From Methanobacteriota archaeon (GTDB taxonomy: Archaea; Thermoplasmatota; Poseidoniia; Poseidoniales; Poseidoniaceae), in the NCBI GenBank assembly GCA_018659375.1, contig JABJMO010000040.1, positions 1 through 48,305 of the forward strand: DNA of 48,305 nucleotides. The letters run 5' to 3'. Positions within the stretch are counted from its first letter, which is position 1. The number at the start of each line of letters is the position of its first letter. The notes beneath the pieces are model-generated. The model saw only the letters and a list, made by a program, of their open reading frames with translations. It was not told the origin of the DNA and made no database searches. Positions 25,454-33,576 of this stretch are shown here, in pieces. The position numbers and the translations under genes were made by a program.

Positions 25454-26275
25454 ATGCTTCATGAACCTCAGCGCGTTAGGAGTGTCGTTCCCATGCAACC
25501 AGTTGGTATGTACTCTCGTGACCGATGTGTAACAGGGGTCCACGGGTTAGATGAGATTTTACGTGGTGGAATTCCCTATGGGTCTACCGTTCTTGCCGCC
25601 GGAACATGCGGTTCGGGAAAAACAACGTTGGGGATGGAATTCCTTGTTCGTGGCGCCAATGCTGGAGAAGCATGTGCCCATTTCACCGCAACAGAGCCAT
25701 CAGTAAAATTATTGGAAAATATACGACAATTCGGCTTTTTCGACATGAAAATGGTTGATACAGGCCTAATCAATGTATTTGACATGGACGTACTGTATTC
25801 ATGGCTTGGATTGGAAAAAGCATCATTTGACTTGGATGACGTTCACTCGCTGATCAAGTCGATCGTGGACATTGTCAATACTATTGGAGTGACAAGGCTG
25901 GTAATCGACTCGGTTACTACACTGTGTTACAAAATCAAATCTGAACAACTAATTCGAGATTTCTTGTTTACTCTTGGTAAGAAACTCGCAACACTTGGTT
26001 GCACAACAATACTTATCGCGGAAATCACTTCTGCCACAGAAAATGCTCACTGGTCATCATTTGGCGTTGAGGAAGCGATCTGTGATGGAATTATTGTTCT
26101 TGGAGACGTCGAGCGCATGGGTCACCTGCTAAGATTCCTACAGGTAGTTAAAATGCGAGGTACATCTCACAGTAGGGCAAAACATGCAATTGAACTAACA
26201 CCTTTGGGTGTTATGCTAACTCCGATGCTCAAGTGGGGCGCAATAAGTGACAATTTGAATAGATGGGGTTCGTGA
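25454..26275 (+). CDS. KaiC-like RecA-fold ATPase (active Walker A)
   Basis: 273 residues, a single KaiC domain. TGVHGLDEILRGGIPYGSTV is the N-terminal family signature, followed by AGTCGSGKTTLGMEF (Walker A) and a Walker B region TRLVIDSVTTL. Archaeal single-domain KaiC relatives act as signalling ATPases or, like ArlH, as nucleotide-dependent switches in archaellum and pilus assembly. No clock function is implied. The gene leads three paralogous RecA-fold genes and follows the pilin-like gene, so a role in a surface structure is possible. Start ATG 25454; ATG 25493 is an alternative. Confidence 0.88.
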   Translation: MLHEPQRVRSVVPMQPVGMYSRDRCVTGVHGLDEILRGGIPYGSTVLAAGTCGSGKTTLGMEFLVRGANAGEACAHFTATEPSVKLLENIRQFGFFDMKMVDTGLINVFDMDVLYSWLGLEKASFDLDDVHSLIKSIVDIVNTIGVTRLVIDSVTTLCYKIKSEQLIRDFLFTLGKKLATLGCTTILIAEITSATENAHWSSFGVEEAICDGIIVLGDVERMGHLLRFLQVVKMRGTSHSRAKHAIELTPLGVMLTPMLKWGAISDNLNRWGS

Positions 26276-26276
26276 G

Positions 26277-26861
26277 ATGTTCGAATTAGATCAAGGAATC
26301 GCCGATCAGTTAACTGAAGTATCGCTGAACAGTTCAGTTCAAGTTAGGTGCGGCAACTCAAATTCTTTCATGGTCACTGCTAGTACTCTAATTCCTCTGT
26401 TACAAATGTTTGAGATGAAAGGCGTTTACATCTCGGCAAGCCGAGGTGCAGCCGAAGTAATCCAAGGCTTTGAGTCAGTTGGTATTGACGTTTCTCAAAT
26501 TCAATTCATTGACTTGGTCTCTTCTGGAATCTTGGGTGGCACTAACATCCCTTACAACAATGTCCATTTTGTTGATAGCCCGATAATGCTTGAATCAATC
26601 CTGCTTAGGACTCTATATATTCTCAAGACCAATCAGTCCGAACGAAATTTTGTTTTTATTGATAGCGTTAATGCCCTTGCTATCTACAACGAAGATAGAA
26701 TGCTAGCGGAGTACCTCCACACCTTCATTAACACTTTTAGGCAACAAGATGTTCTTTCAGTAATATTGAATGTACCCGATCAGACACCTCCGCTGGTATT
26801 GTCAAATCTAGATCTATATTGCACAGATTTAGTAGATAGAGGCCAAGTAGTAATTCATTGA
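26277..26861 (+). CDS. Degenerate RecA/KaiC-fold protein lacking Walker A
   Basis: 194 residues. The N-terminal half has no P-loop (VRCGNSNSFMV stands where one would be), but the core strands remain, with NFVFIDSVNAL matching the Walker B strand of KaiC relatives and LSVILNVPDQ the next strand. It begins one base after the upstream KaiC-like gene stops (TGAGATG) and is followed after ten bases by a third paralogue. Most likely a non-catalytic partner in a mixed assembly. Resemblance to the DUF835/DUF7504 type families is possible but not certain. Confidence 0.7.
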   Translation: MFELDQGIADQLTEVSLNSSVQVRCGNSNSFMVTASTLIPLLQMFEMKGVYISASRGAAEVIQGFESVGIDVSQIQFIDLVSSGILGGTNIPYNNVHFVDSPIMLESILLRTLYILKTNQSERNFVFIDSVNALAIYNEDRMLAEYLHTFINTFRQQDVLSVILNVPDQTPPLVLSNLDLYCTDLVDRGQVVIH

Positions 26862-26871
26862 GTGTGGAAAT

Positions 26872-27675
26872 ATGGCTAAAGACGTACAATTTACCTCCGA
26901 AGATGAGGAATTCTTTAGCAGCGTTGGTTCCTTTGGTGTGCCAAAATTCGATAACGAAATGCGTGGTGGCGTACCCAGGGGTTTTACCATGATTGCCTTT
27001 ACTGATATTGGCTCTGGAAGTGAGTTATTCGCCAAGCAATTTGTTTCACCAGCAGAGGAAGCAGAGAATACTATATACATTTCAACCAATGAAGGTCAAG
27101 CGGAAATAGTCCGTGTTTTCAAAAAATACGATTGGCCATTGGATATCAATGTTAGAACGATAGGAGAAGAATATAATTCTAATGTTTTAGAAAAAGAGCT
27201 CTTAGCAAGCAGATACCGTCTCGAAGGTTTTAGGTTAGAAGATGTTCAGAGACTTGCACAAACAAGATTTGTTGAGGAAAGTAATCAAGATTATCTCACT
27301 GAAGTTACCAATGAAGTGATGGCGCTGGGGCCTTACTTTAGAGCAGTTCTAGACAGTTTGGACTTTTTCTTGCAAAGAGATGACCCAGCAAGAGTCATCG
27401 CCATGGTTAGAATGCTTCAAGCACACGCCCAATTGTATCGTGGCTTGTTGTTTATCTCTGTATCCACTGACGGACTTTCACCAAAAGTAAAGCAAGAATT
27501 GTCCTCAATAGCAGACATGGTATTATCATTTCAAGTAAGGACTGTTGGTACTGATTTTGAGACCTCAATGATTGTATCAAAGTTTAGAAACGCACCAGAA
27601 AACTTGAAAATTTTAGTTTTCAGAGTGACTCCAGAAGAAGGAATTACCCCAGAAACTGTCGAGCGTATCGCTTGA
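26872..27675 (+). CDS. KaiC-like protein with degraded Walker A
   Basis: 267 residues. GVPKFDNEMRGGVPRGFTMI matches the KaiC start, but the P-loop reads FTDIGSGSELF, with the conserved Lys-Thr replaced, so ATP hydrolysis is doubtful. A longer helical section lies in the middle (about 100-165), then MVRMLQAHAQLYRGLLFISVS, the expected core strand. The last of three RecA-fold genes in a row; only the first keeps an intact nucleotide site. Possibly a scaffold or sensor subunit. A methyltransferase gene follows after 44 bases. Confidence 0.75.
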   Translation: MAKDVQFTSEDEEFFSSVGSFGVPKFDNEMRGGVPRGFTMIAFTDIGSGSELFAKQFVSPAEEAENTIYISTNEGQAEIVRVFKKYDWPLDINVRTIGEEYNSNVLEKELLASRYRLEGFRLEDVQRLAQTRFVEESNQDYLTEVTNEVMALGPYFRAVLDSLDFFLQRDDPARVIAMVRMLQAHAQLYRGLLFISVSTDGLSPKVKQELSSIADMVLSFQVRTVGTDFETSMIVSKFRNAPENLKILVFRVTPEEGITPETVERIA

Positions 27676-27719
27676 GATTCCAACGATATGTCCAAAGAGG
27701 ACGGGCTTGAGGGCATGAC

Positions 27720-28466
27720 ATGGCAAGCAGAAATGCTACAGGTGGCTATGACCCGTCTGGTATTGACCTTGATGAGTGGGAGATTTTGGAATCTCAACTT
27801 GAGGAATCAATTCCAAACTACGACCGTGTCAACCGTCTGATGACTTTTGGGCAAGACAAAGTTTGGCGAAAAAATGTTAGAGAACATGCAGAACCGGGAA
27901 TGAAGGTATTGGAAGTTGGCTGTGGCCCTGGTTCTTTTGCTGAGGACATAACTGGTGTTGATTTAACTTGTCTTGATCCTTCTCCAGAGATGCTTAAGGT
28001 GGCAAAAAGAAGAGTTGATTCAGCAAGAAATTCCCGAGGAGAATCCCCTGCTGATTACGTACAGGCGATCGCAGAGGCAATACCTTTGCCAGATAATACC
28101 TACGACAGAGTTTTTTGTTTATTTTCATTCCGTGATTTTCAAGACAAGGAAAAAGGTCTTGAAGAAATTTTAAGAGTTTTAAAGCCTGGCGGACAATTAG
28201 TCATTTGTGATGCAGGGAAAGCCAATTGGTTGCATGGTTTTGCTGGAAGAATTTGGATGTCAACCGTCGTTCAATTAATGGCGCGTTATGTCACTAAGAA
28301 GAAGGATCATCCTTGGAAAGGGTTAGCTAAAACTTACTCTCATTACGGCACTAACCGTTATTATCGCAATGTAATGAAAAAAGTTGGCTTTCAGAAAGTT
28401 CAGGGCAGACTGTTACTGCCCTTTGGCATGGCTAGTAGATTTCGCGGATGGAAGGCAGAAAAATAG
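27720..28466 (+). CDS. UbiE/MenG-like SAM-dependent methyltransferase
   Basis: 248 residues, class I methyltransferase. PNYDRVNRLMTFGQDKVWRK resembles the UbiE/MenG N-terminal motif; VLEVGCGPGSFA is the SAM-binding loop; IPLPDNTYDRVFCLFSFRDF and EILRVLKPGGQLVICD are the later family motifs. UbiE and MenG methylate benzoquinol or demethylmenaquinol in respiratory quinone synthesis. That role fits an aerobic archaeon making menaquinone, but substrate cannot be fixed from sequence. It ends just before the ATP synthase promoter. Confidence 0.85.
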   Translation: MASRNATGGYDPSGIDLDEWEILESQLEESIPNYDRVNRLMTFGQDKVWRKNVREHAEPGMKVLEVGCGPGSFAEDITGVDLTCLDPSPEMLKVAKRRVDSARNSRGESPADYVQAIAEAIPLPDNTYDRVFCLFSFRDFQDKEKGLEEILRVLKPGGQLVICDAGKANWLHGFAGRIWMSTVVQLMARYVTKKKDHPWKGLAKTYSHYGTNRYYRNVMKKVGFQKVQGRLLLPFGMASRFRGWKAEK

Positions 28467-28477
28467 TTCAGTGGGCC

Positions 28478-28482
28478 TTTTT
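28478..28482 (+). terminator. Possible T-run terminator after the methyltransferase
   Basis: Five T residues (GGGCCTTTTTGC) lie 12 bases after the methyltransferase stop, the kind of short oligo-T tract that ends many archaeal transcripts. No hairpin was seen. Weak. Confidence 0.25.
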
Positions 28483-28483
28483 G

Positions 28484-28493
28484 CATAAATTTT
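28484..28493 (+). promoter_or_regulatory. Putative TATA box of the ATP synthase operon
   Basis: CATAAATTTT in the 98-base gap before subunit H. A second candidate, CTCATAAACC, lies at 28517-28526, closer to the start and giving a leader of about 15 to 25 bases. Which is used cannot be told by eye. Confidence 0.3.
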
Positions 28494-28564
28494 GACCACT
28501 AACTAAATCATTACACTCATAAACCCCCTCTAATTGGCCTTTTCTACAGGTGATGAAGTTGAGT

Positions 28565-28876
28565 ATGGCTGAGGTTCTACGCAAAATCAAGCAAACCGAG
28601 AGAGAGGCTGCAAGACAACTGTCTTCAGCGAAGGACGACGCTAACAAAATAGTGTCTGATGCGAGAAAAAAATCTACTGAAATAGTCAATAAATCTGCTG
28701 ACGATTCAGTAACAAACACCCAATCTACTCTTGATGAAGCAAGAAGTAAAGCTTCAAAAGCGGCTGAAAAGGTCATACAAGACGGTTCAACAGCAGTTGA
28801 CTCTATTACGTCAGCAGCCGGAAAGAATCAATCCAAAGCAGTAGATCATTTGTTGAAATCAATGTCTTCGTTGTAG
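28565..28876 (+). CDS. A-type ATP synthase subunit H (peripheral stalk)
   Basis: About 103 residues, almost entirely a charged coiled coil (AEVLRKIKQTEREAARQL, then repeated Lys/Glu/Asp/Ala heptads). Its position directly before subunit I and its length match the AhaH/AtpH stalk subunit, which pairs with subunit E to hold the catalytic head. Start chosen at ATG 28565, where homologues begin; AGGTGAT lies upstream, and in-frame starts at 28550, 28553 and 28559 are possible. The C-terminal part is less typical, so the name rests partly on context. Confidence 0.8.
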   Translation: MAEVLRKIKQTEREAARQLSSAKDDANKIVSDARKKSTEIVNKSADDSVTNTQSTLDEARSKASKAAEKVIQDGSTAVDSITSAAGKNQSKAVDHLLKSMSSL

Positions 28877-28885
28877 GTTTTTTAA

Positions 28886-31237
28886 ATGTTTGAAACTGCT
28901 GAGATGTCCCGACTTACCGTTGCGGCACCAGTTGGTAAACTCGAACACGTTCTTCGAACATGTGCAGGTCTTGGATGCGTCCATATTGAGGAATATGGCA
29001 ACTTTGAGGATGGAATTGGAGTCGGTAAATCAATCAATACCGATAATTCAGGACGTATTAGCCAGTTGCTTACCAAGGCAAGAGCGCTTCAATCAGAATT
29101 AAACGCTAACAATACAGGCGGGGCCAAATCTGCCATTGAAGCAAATAAATTGACCGAATCAATGCCAGAAAAAGTAGAATCAGCACTCTCAATGGTCGAT
29201 CAAATTCGAGATGCACAATCTGAAATTTCCAATCTAGATGAGAGAATAAGAGCCTTGAGTAGAGTCGAACCACTTGGGATACCACTTGAGTTAATGAGCG
29301 GGTTTGAAGAATTGGAGATTTATATTGCTGAGTCGGCGAAGTCTTCCAAAGCACATGCTGTGTTCGCTGACATGAGTTCTGATATAGAATTGCAAACATC
29401 GTCGGGAATCATAGCCGTCGCATGCAAAAAATCAGATGGCGCAGCTGTGCAAATCGGTCTAGGTGAGTTGGGTGCGAAACCAATCCAAATACCCGCCGGA
29501 GAAGGTTCTCCAAGCGAAATGATTGCCAGTGCGGAAGCAAAAATCTCGGAATTAGAATCAACCATAACAACTTGCGAGGAAAATTTGACTGCATGGAGTA
29601 ATTCCAACGGTAGTGATTTAGTCATCTTGCTCGAACATCTGGAAAGAGAAGAATCAATCTACACTGCTCCAACACTACTTGCGGTTAGTAACCAAGCCTT
29701 TGTCCTAGACGGGTGGGTTCCCACTAGCGACAAAAACACGGTGATGAAGGCCCTTGAGGGGCAAGCATCCCACGTTTCTATAGAAAAATATGAAGCACCT
29801 CACCACGGCCATGGGCATGGTAGTGATGACGCACATGAATCCAAAGATGTACCCAAAGAACTGGTTATGCTTTCAGATTATCTTGCCGAAAAGAATATTT
29901 CGGTATTCCAGTTTTTCAGGAGCATGGATTTAGATGACTCAGGTGAACTGGAATTCAGAGAAATTGAATCTGCTATGAAAAAGGCCGACATCCCAGATAT
30001 GCCACCTCTAAATATGGCAAAATTCCTTGCTGCAATCGATCTTAATAGAGACGGGAAGATTAACCTACCAGAATTAGATTTAGCAATTGGCACAATCAGA
30101 GCTGGAAAACACCATTTAGACGAACATCATGATGATGCACAGCCTCCGATTAAATTTGAAAACGGAGATATATCTGAGCCATTTGAATTATTAGTGGATT
30201 TAGTCGGCAGGCCAAAATATGGCACATTTGACCCAACTCTACTGATGACGATAACATTCCCACTATTCTATGGAATGATATTGGGTGATTGGGGATATGG
30301 ACTAGTGTTGTGCGCTTTAGCAGCTTATCTCGGCAGTAAGCCCTTCGCAGCAGACCCACTTGCTAAAAACGGATTGACTATCCTTAGATGGATGGGGATT
30401 TGGTGTATTATTTGGGGATTGATTTTTGCTGAAGGGTTTGGCTTCGTATGGGATGACACAGGTCAACTGGGCTCCTCCTCACCATTTGCCGGAATATATG
30501 CTTGGACTTACAGCAACATCCACGTTCCTGGTGCTTTAGCAGATTTACTTGGCATGGGCGGTCTTCATGTCCCGTTCCACAGAGCAACAGTAGGTGGTGG
30601 CCTGCAAGAATACGTGGTACTATCTGTTTATGTTGGAGTCGCACACATATTCCTCGGATTAGTAATTGGCCTATTCACTGTTTACAAAGCACATGGAGCA
30701 GCGGCTGCATACTTTGAGAAGGGTTCGTGGATTCTAATTCTAACTGGAGGTACTATGCAAGCTAGGAATATGGTTATGGGTTACAACGATTTGTTCGAAA
30801 TTCAAGTGTGGTCATTCTTGATAATTATTGGACTGATTAGTCTGATTATCGGTCTGGCTATATTTGAGAAGTTCGGCTGGGTCGGAGGCATCATCATGGG
30901 ACCAATTGAAACATTTGGTTTGCTAGCCAACACTCTTTCTTACCTTAGAATAATGGGAGTCGGTGTGGCAGGAGTCAAAATCGCTGAAGTATCAATCACC
31001 ATGGGTTGGGAGAAAATCGGACCTGCCATCGACTCTGGTGACATTTTAACTATAGTGTTGGGATTAGTTTTGTTCATACTAATCCAACTCTTTGCCATTG
31101 CCTTGGGTATATTATCACCTACAATTCACGCCGTTCGTCTACACTTTGTAGAATGGATGGGCAAATTTTACGACGGAAGTGGGAAGGCATTCTCCCCACT
31201 TGGCGGTCGCACTCTTCACGTGGAGAGTGAATCATAG
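28886..31237 (+). CDS. A-type ATP synthase subunit I (a) with inserted EF-hand pair
   Basis: 783 residues, longer than the usual 650-700. The N-terminal half is the cytoplasmic arm with coiled coils; the C-terminal half (from about 436) holds the membrane helices, with FDPTLLMTITFPLFYGMILGDWGYGL and SYLRIMGVGVAGVKIAE, whose Arg688 is the essential ion-channel arginine. Between them, residues about 330-410 form two EF-hands: loop one DLDDSGELEFRE (348-359), loop two DLNRDGKINLPE (385-396), both with correct acidic ligands and Glu at position 12. Histidine-rich patches flank the pair (306-312 and 409-415). I know of no such insertion in the family. Encoded between subunits H and K. Confidence 0.93.
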   Translation: MFETAEMSRLTVAAPVGKLEHVLRTCAGLGCVHIEEYGNFEDGIGVGKSINTDNSGRISQLLTKARALQSELNANNTGGAKSAIEANKLTESMPEKVESALSMVDQIRDAQSEISNLDERIRALSRVEPLGIPLELMSGFEELEIYIAESAKSSKAHAVFADMSSDIELQTSSGIIAVACKKSDGAAVQIGLGELGAKPIQIPAGEGSPSEMIASAEAKISELESTITTCEENLTAWSNSNGSDLVILLEHLEREESIYTAPTLLAVSNQAFVLDGWVPTSDKNTVMKALEGQASHVSIEKYEAPHHGHGHGSDDAHESKDVPKELVMLSDYLAEKNISVFQFFRSMDLDDSGELEFREIESAMKKADIPDMPPLNMAKFLAAIDLNRDGKINLPELDLAIGTIRAGKHHLDEHHDDAQPPIKFENGDISEPFELLVDLVGRPKYGTFDPTLLMTITFPLFYGMILGDWGYGLVLCALAAYLGSKPFAADPLAKNGLTILRWMGIWCIIWGLIFAEGFGFVWDDTGQLGSSSPFAGIYAWTYSNIHVPGALADLLGMGGLHVPFHRATVGGGLQEYVVLSVYVGVAHIFLGLVIGLFTVYKAHGAAAAYFEKGSWILILTGGTMQARNMVMGYNDLFEIQVWSFLIIIGLISLIIGLAIFEKFGWVGGIIMGPIETFGLLANTLSYLRIMGVGVAGVKIAEVSITMGWEKIGPAIDSGDILTIVLGLVLFILIQLFAIALGILSPTIHAVRLHFVEWMGKFYDGSGKAFSPLGGRTLHVESES

Positions 31238-31266
31238 TCCATCGGACAAAATGGAGGTAGCAATAA

Positions 31267-31584
31267 ATGAATAAAAATACCCTGAAAATGAGCCTAAGAA
31301 CACTGATCGTATTGTTGGTAGTAACCCTGGTTGCCCAAGGTGTTGCAGCACAAGATGCAGCAGCTGAAGATGATAACGACATAAACGGAGATATCGGCAT
31401 GATAGGTGTCGGTCTAGCACTTGGTCTTGCGGCCATCGGTGCCGGTTACTCGCAAGCAGCAATCGGTAGTGCCGCTGTTGGCATGCTAGCAGAAGACGGA
31501 AGCAAATTCGGTGTAGCACTTATCTTTACTGCTCTACCGGAATCTATCGTTATCTTGGGCGCATTGCCATTGTTCCTACAGTGA
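31267..31584 (+). CDS. A-type ATP synthase subunit K (c, rotor proteolipid) with signal peptide
   Basis: 105 residues. The first 28 residues look like a cleavable signal peptide (LIVLLVVTLVAQGVAA, then QDAAAEDD), followed by an acidic stretch and the two c-subunit helices. Helix one has GLAAIGAGYSQAAIG with Gln63; helix two has ALPESIVILG with the ion-binding Glu92 and adjacent Ser93. The Gln plus Glu-Ser combination resembles the sodium-binding signature of Na+-coupled c-subunits, though the usual tyrosine is missing. AGGT site upstream. Forms the rotor ring next to subunit I. Confidence 0.93.
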   Translation: MNKNTLKMSLRTLIVLLVVTLVAQGVAAQDAAAEDDNDINGDIGMIGVGLALGLAAIGAGYSQAAIGSAAVGMLAEDGSKFGVALIFTALPESIVILGALPLFLQ

Positions 31585-31636
31585 ACATTTAACTTTGACA
31601 GTTTAGATTACTGTTGGAGAAAATGGAGGAATAAGT

Positions 31637-32200
31637 ATGACGCTCGAAACATTGGCTAAAGACATTGCAGCATCTGCTAAAGCAGATGTTGATGCAATAC
31701 TGAAAGAGGCCAAAGCTGAAGCAAAGCAGATTATCAATGACGCAGAGACCAAAGCCTCTGGGATAACAGATGAAGCTAATTCACGTGCAGAAAGAGAAGC
31801 ATCACAGATTTCTAGAGAAGTTGTTGCTAGTGCTAGACAAGCAAATCAAAAAGCAATATTAATTGCTAAAAGAGAAGCAATGGATAGTACCTACGCAGAA
31901 ATCAAAGAAAAACTTGCAGACCCTGGTTTTAAAGGACGAGCAAGTATGCTGAAATCATTGATGTCAAAAGCAAATAAATTAGCATCTGCAGACTTTGTAA
32001 TCAGGCCTGTTGAAGTAGATAAAAAAGCACTTAGTGATTTGAAAGGTAAAAGAAAGGTTGGTGAATCAGTTGAAGGACTTGGTGGTTTCATTCTCGAAGC
32101 CGCAGATAGTTCTGTGTCATATGACATGAGGTTTGATACACTGCTAGACTCAACCTGGGCAAATTCTTTGTCTGAAGTTAACAAAATATTGTTTGGATGA
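31637..32200 (+). CDS. A-type ATP synthase subunit E (peripheral stalk)
   Basis: 187 residues. The N-terminal 100 residues are a coiled coil rich in Ala, Lys and Glu (ETLAKDIAASAKADVDAILK), typical of AtpE, with a globular C-terminal part (GGFILEAADSSVSYDMRFDTLL) that docks on the catalytic head. GGAGGAATAAGT precedes the ATG. Gene order after K and before C is the standard archaeal one. Confidence 0.9.
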   Translation: MTLETLAKDIAASAKADVDAILKEAKAEAKQIINDAETKASGITDEANSRAEREASQISREVVASARQANQKAILIAKREAMDSTYAEIKEKLADPGFKGRASMLKSLMSKANKLASADFVIRPVEVDKKALSDLKGKRKVGESVEGLGGFILEAADSSVSYDMRFDTLLDSTWANSLSEVNKILFG

Positions 32201-32210
32201 GGTGAAAAAG

Positions 32211-33245
32211 TTGGCTGGTAATACTGCATATGTTGCTTCGAGAGCTAAATCTCGAAGAAAGAAACTTGCAGATTTGTCGCGTATGCGTCAATTAATCAAC
32301 CAATCAACAGACCAACTTACATCATCAGTAAGCAATATGGGTTATTCAGATGAGGTGAATCTATATGCCGGTAAATTGACTGGCGCAGATTTAGTCGAAG
32401 CTGCCTTGACACATAATTTAGAATCTGAACTAAATAATATACTATCCATGTGCAATGGAAAGATTCGTGACGTAGTAGAAATTTACTCATCAAGATTCGA
32501 ATACCAAAACGCAAAGGTAGTACTAAGGTCAGTAGTCAACAAAGTCTCATTGGATAAGGTTTCAAATTCAATCTTACCTGATTTGAATGAGATCAATACC
32601 CCTTGGTTGAAAATCATTGAAAATTCTGATGACTTACGTTCTGCGGTATTACAAATGCGCAGAAAATCGTTTGGCTCTGATCTTAAGTCATTATCAGAAG
32701 ATTCTAGATTATCAGATTACGAGGATGCGTTAGACCGTCATTACTACAAATCTGCGATTATGTCAATGAAGACAAATAACCCACCTACTAGATACTTGAG
32801 AGATTACCTAGCAATGGAAATTGATCACAGGAATATGCTGAATGTACTTGAAGCAGACTCAATCGGTATAACGCCGGAAGAAACAGCTAGTATGCTAATC
32901 CCTGGTGGTAAAATACTGCCAACTAGGTCATTTTCAACAATAGCAGCTGGAGGTCGCTCAGCTCTAATGGATGTGCTAAGGGCCTCCTCAAAATTTGATA
33001 TCACGCACTTTGAAACACTTCTTGAAGAAGTTTCTAAATCAAGAAGTTTAGATTCAGTAGTTACCTGGTTTAAAGAAAGGGAATATAAGTTCATGAAAAA
33101 GATGAGTTATCTCCACCCCATTTCTGCATTACCAATCGTTTACTATGTTGCTATGAAAGTGCAAGAAGTAGCAGATTTGAGAATTATTGTAAGAGGAAGA
33201 TTTGCCGGTCTGCCACCGGAAGTGCTCGAGGCGCACATACTGTGA
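32211..33245 (+). CDS. A-type ATP synthase subunit C (central stalk, V-type d)
   Basis: About 344 residues, largely helical, linking the rotor ring to the central shaft. Family blocks seen include TAYVASRAKSRRKKL at the start, AALTHNLESELNNIL, and a C-terminal MKVQEVADLRIIVRGRFAGLPPE. I place the start at TTG 32211 because a perfect GAGGTGA lies five bases before it; a TTG at 32193 would overlap subunit E by eight bases. Third stalk gene of the operon. Confidence 0.9.
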   Translation: MAGNTAYVASRAKSRRKKLADLSRMRQLINQSTDQLTSSVSNMGYSDEVNLYAGKLTGADLVEAALTHNLESELNNILSMCNGKIRDVVEIYSSRFEYQNAKVVLRSVVNKVSLDKVSNSILPDLNEINTPWLKIIENSDDLRSAVLQMRRKSFGSDLKSLSEDSRLSDYEDALDRHYYKSAIMSMKTNNPPTRYLRDYLAMEIDHRNMLNVLEADSIGITPEETASMLIPGGKILPTRSFSTIAAGGRSALMDVLRASSKFDITHFETLLEEVSKSRSLDSVVTWFKEREYKFMKKMSYLHPISALPIVYYVAMKVQEVADLRIIVRGRFAGLPPEVLEAHIL

Positions 33246-33254
33246 GGTGTAATT

Positions 33255-33554
33255 ATGGAATTTTCAGTAGTAGGTTCACAAGAATTCACTTTGGGGTTCC
33301 AACTTGCAGGAATTTCAAACACTTTCAACCCAGAGACAGAAGATGAGATGATATCTCAGCTAAAATCTCTATTAAATTCAAAAGATGTAGGGATTATCGT
33401 GGTCGACTCCGCGATAATACCAACCCTGCCTGAGAGATTGAGAAATCAACTCTCTACATCAGTAACCCCTACTGTTCTAGGAATTGGAACAGAAGAGGAT
33501 ACTACTTTGCGAGACACAATTCGTAAAGCAATAGGAGTCGATTTATGGAAATAA
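33255..33554 (+). CDS. A-type ATP synthase subunit F (central stalk)
   Basis: 99 residues. [18 protein letters not shown] and [20 protein letters not shown] match the Rossmann-like fold of subunit F, which sits on the central shaft and can regulate activity. GAGGTG upstream of the ATG. Length and position (between C and A) are normal. Confidence 0.92.
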   Translation: MEFSVVGSQEFTLGFQLAGISNTFNPETEDEMISQLKSLLNSKDVGIIVVDSAIIPTLPERLRNQLSTSVTPTVLGIGTEEDTTLRDTIRKAIGVDLWK

Positions 33555-33576
33555 ATTCCAACAAGGAGGAACAAAT

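Noticed and set aside
25454-27675. A circadian clock (KaiABC) locus
   Set aside because: No KaiA or KaiB is encoded and each protein has one KaiC domain, two of them without a P-loop; archaeal relatives are not clock proteins by default.
29106-30717. Several minus-strand and alternate-frame ORFs across subunit I
   Set aside because: All lie inside a long, well-matched coding frame and lack ribosome-binding sites or family features.
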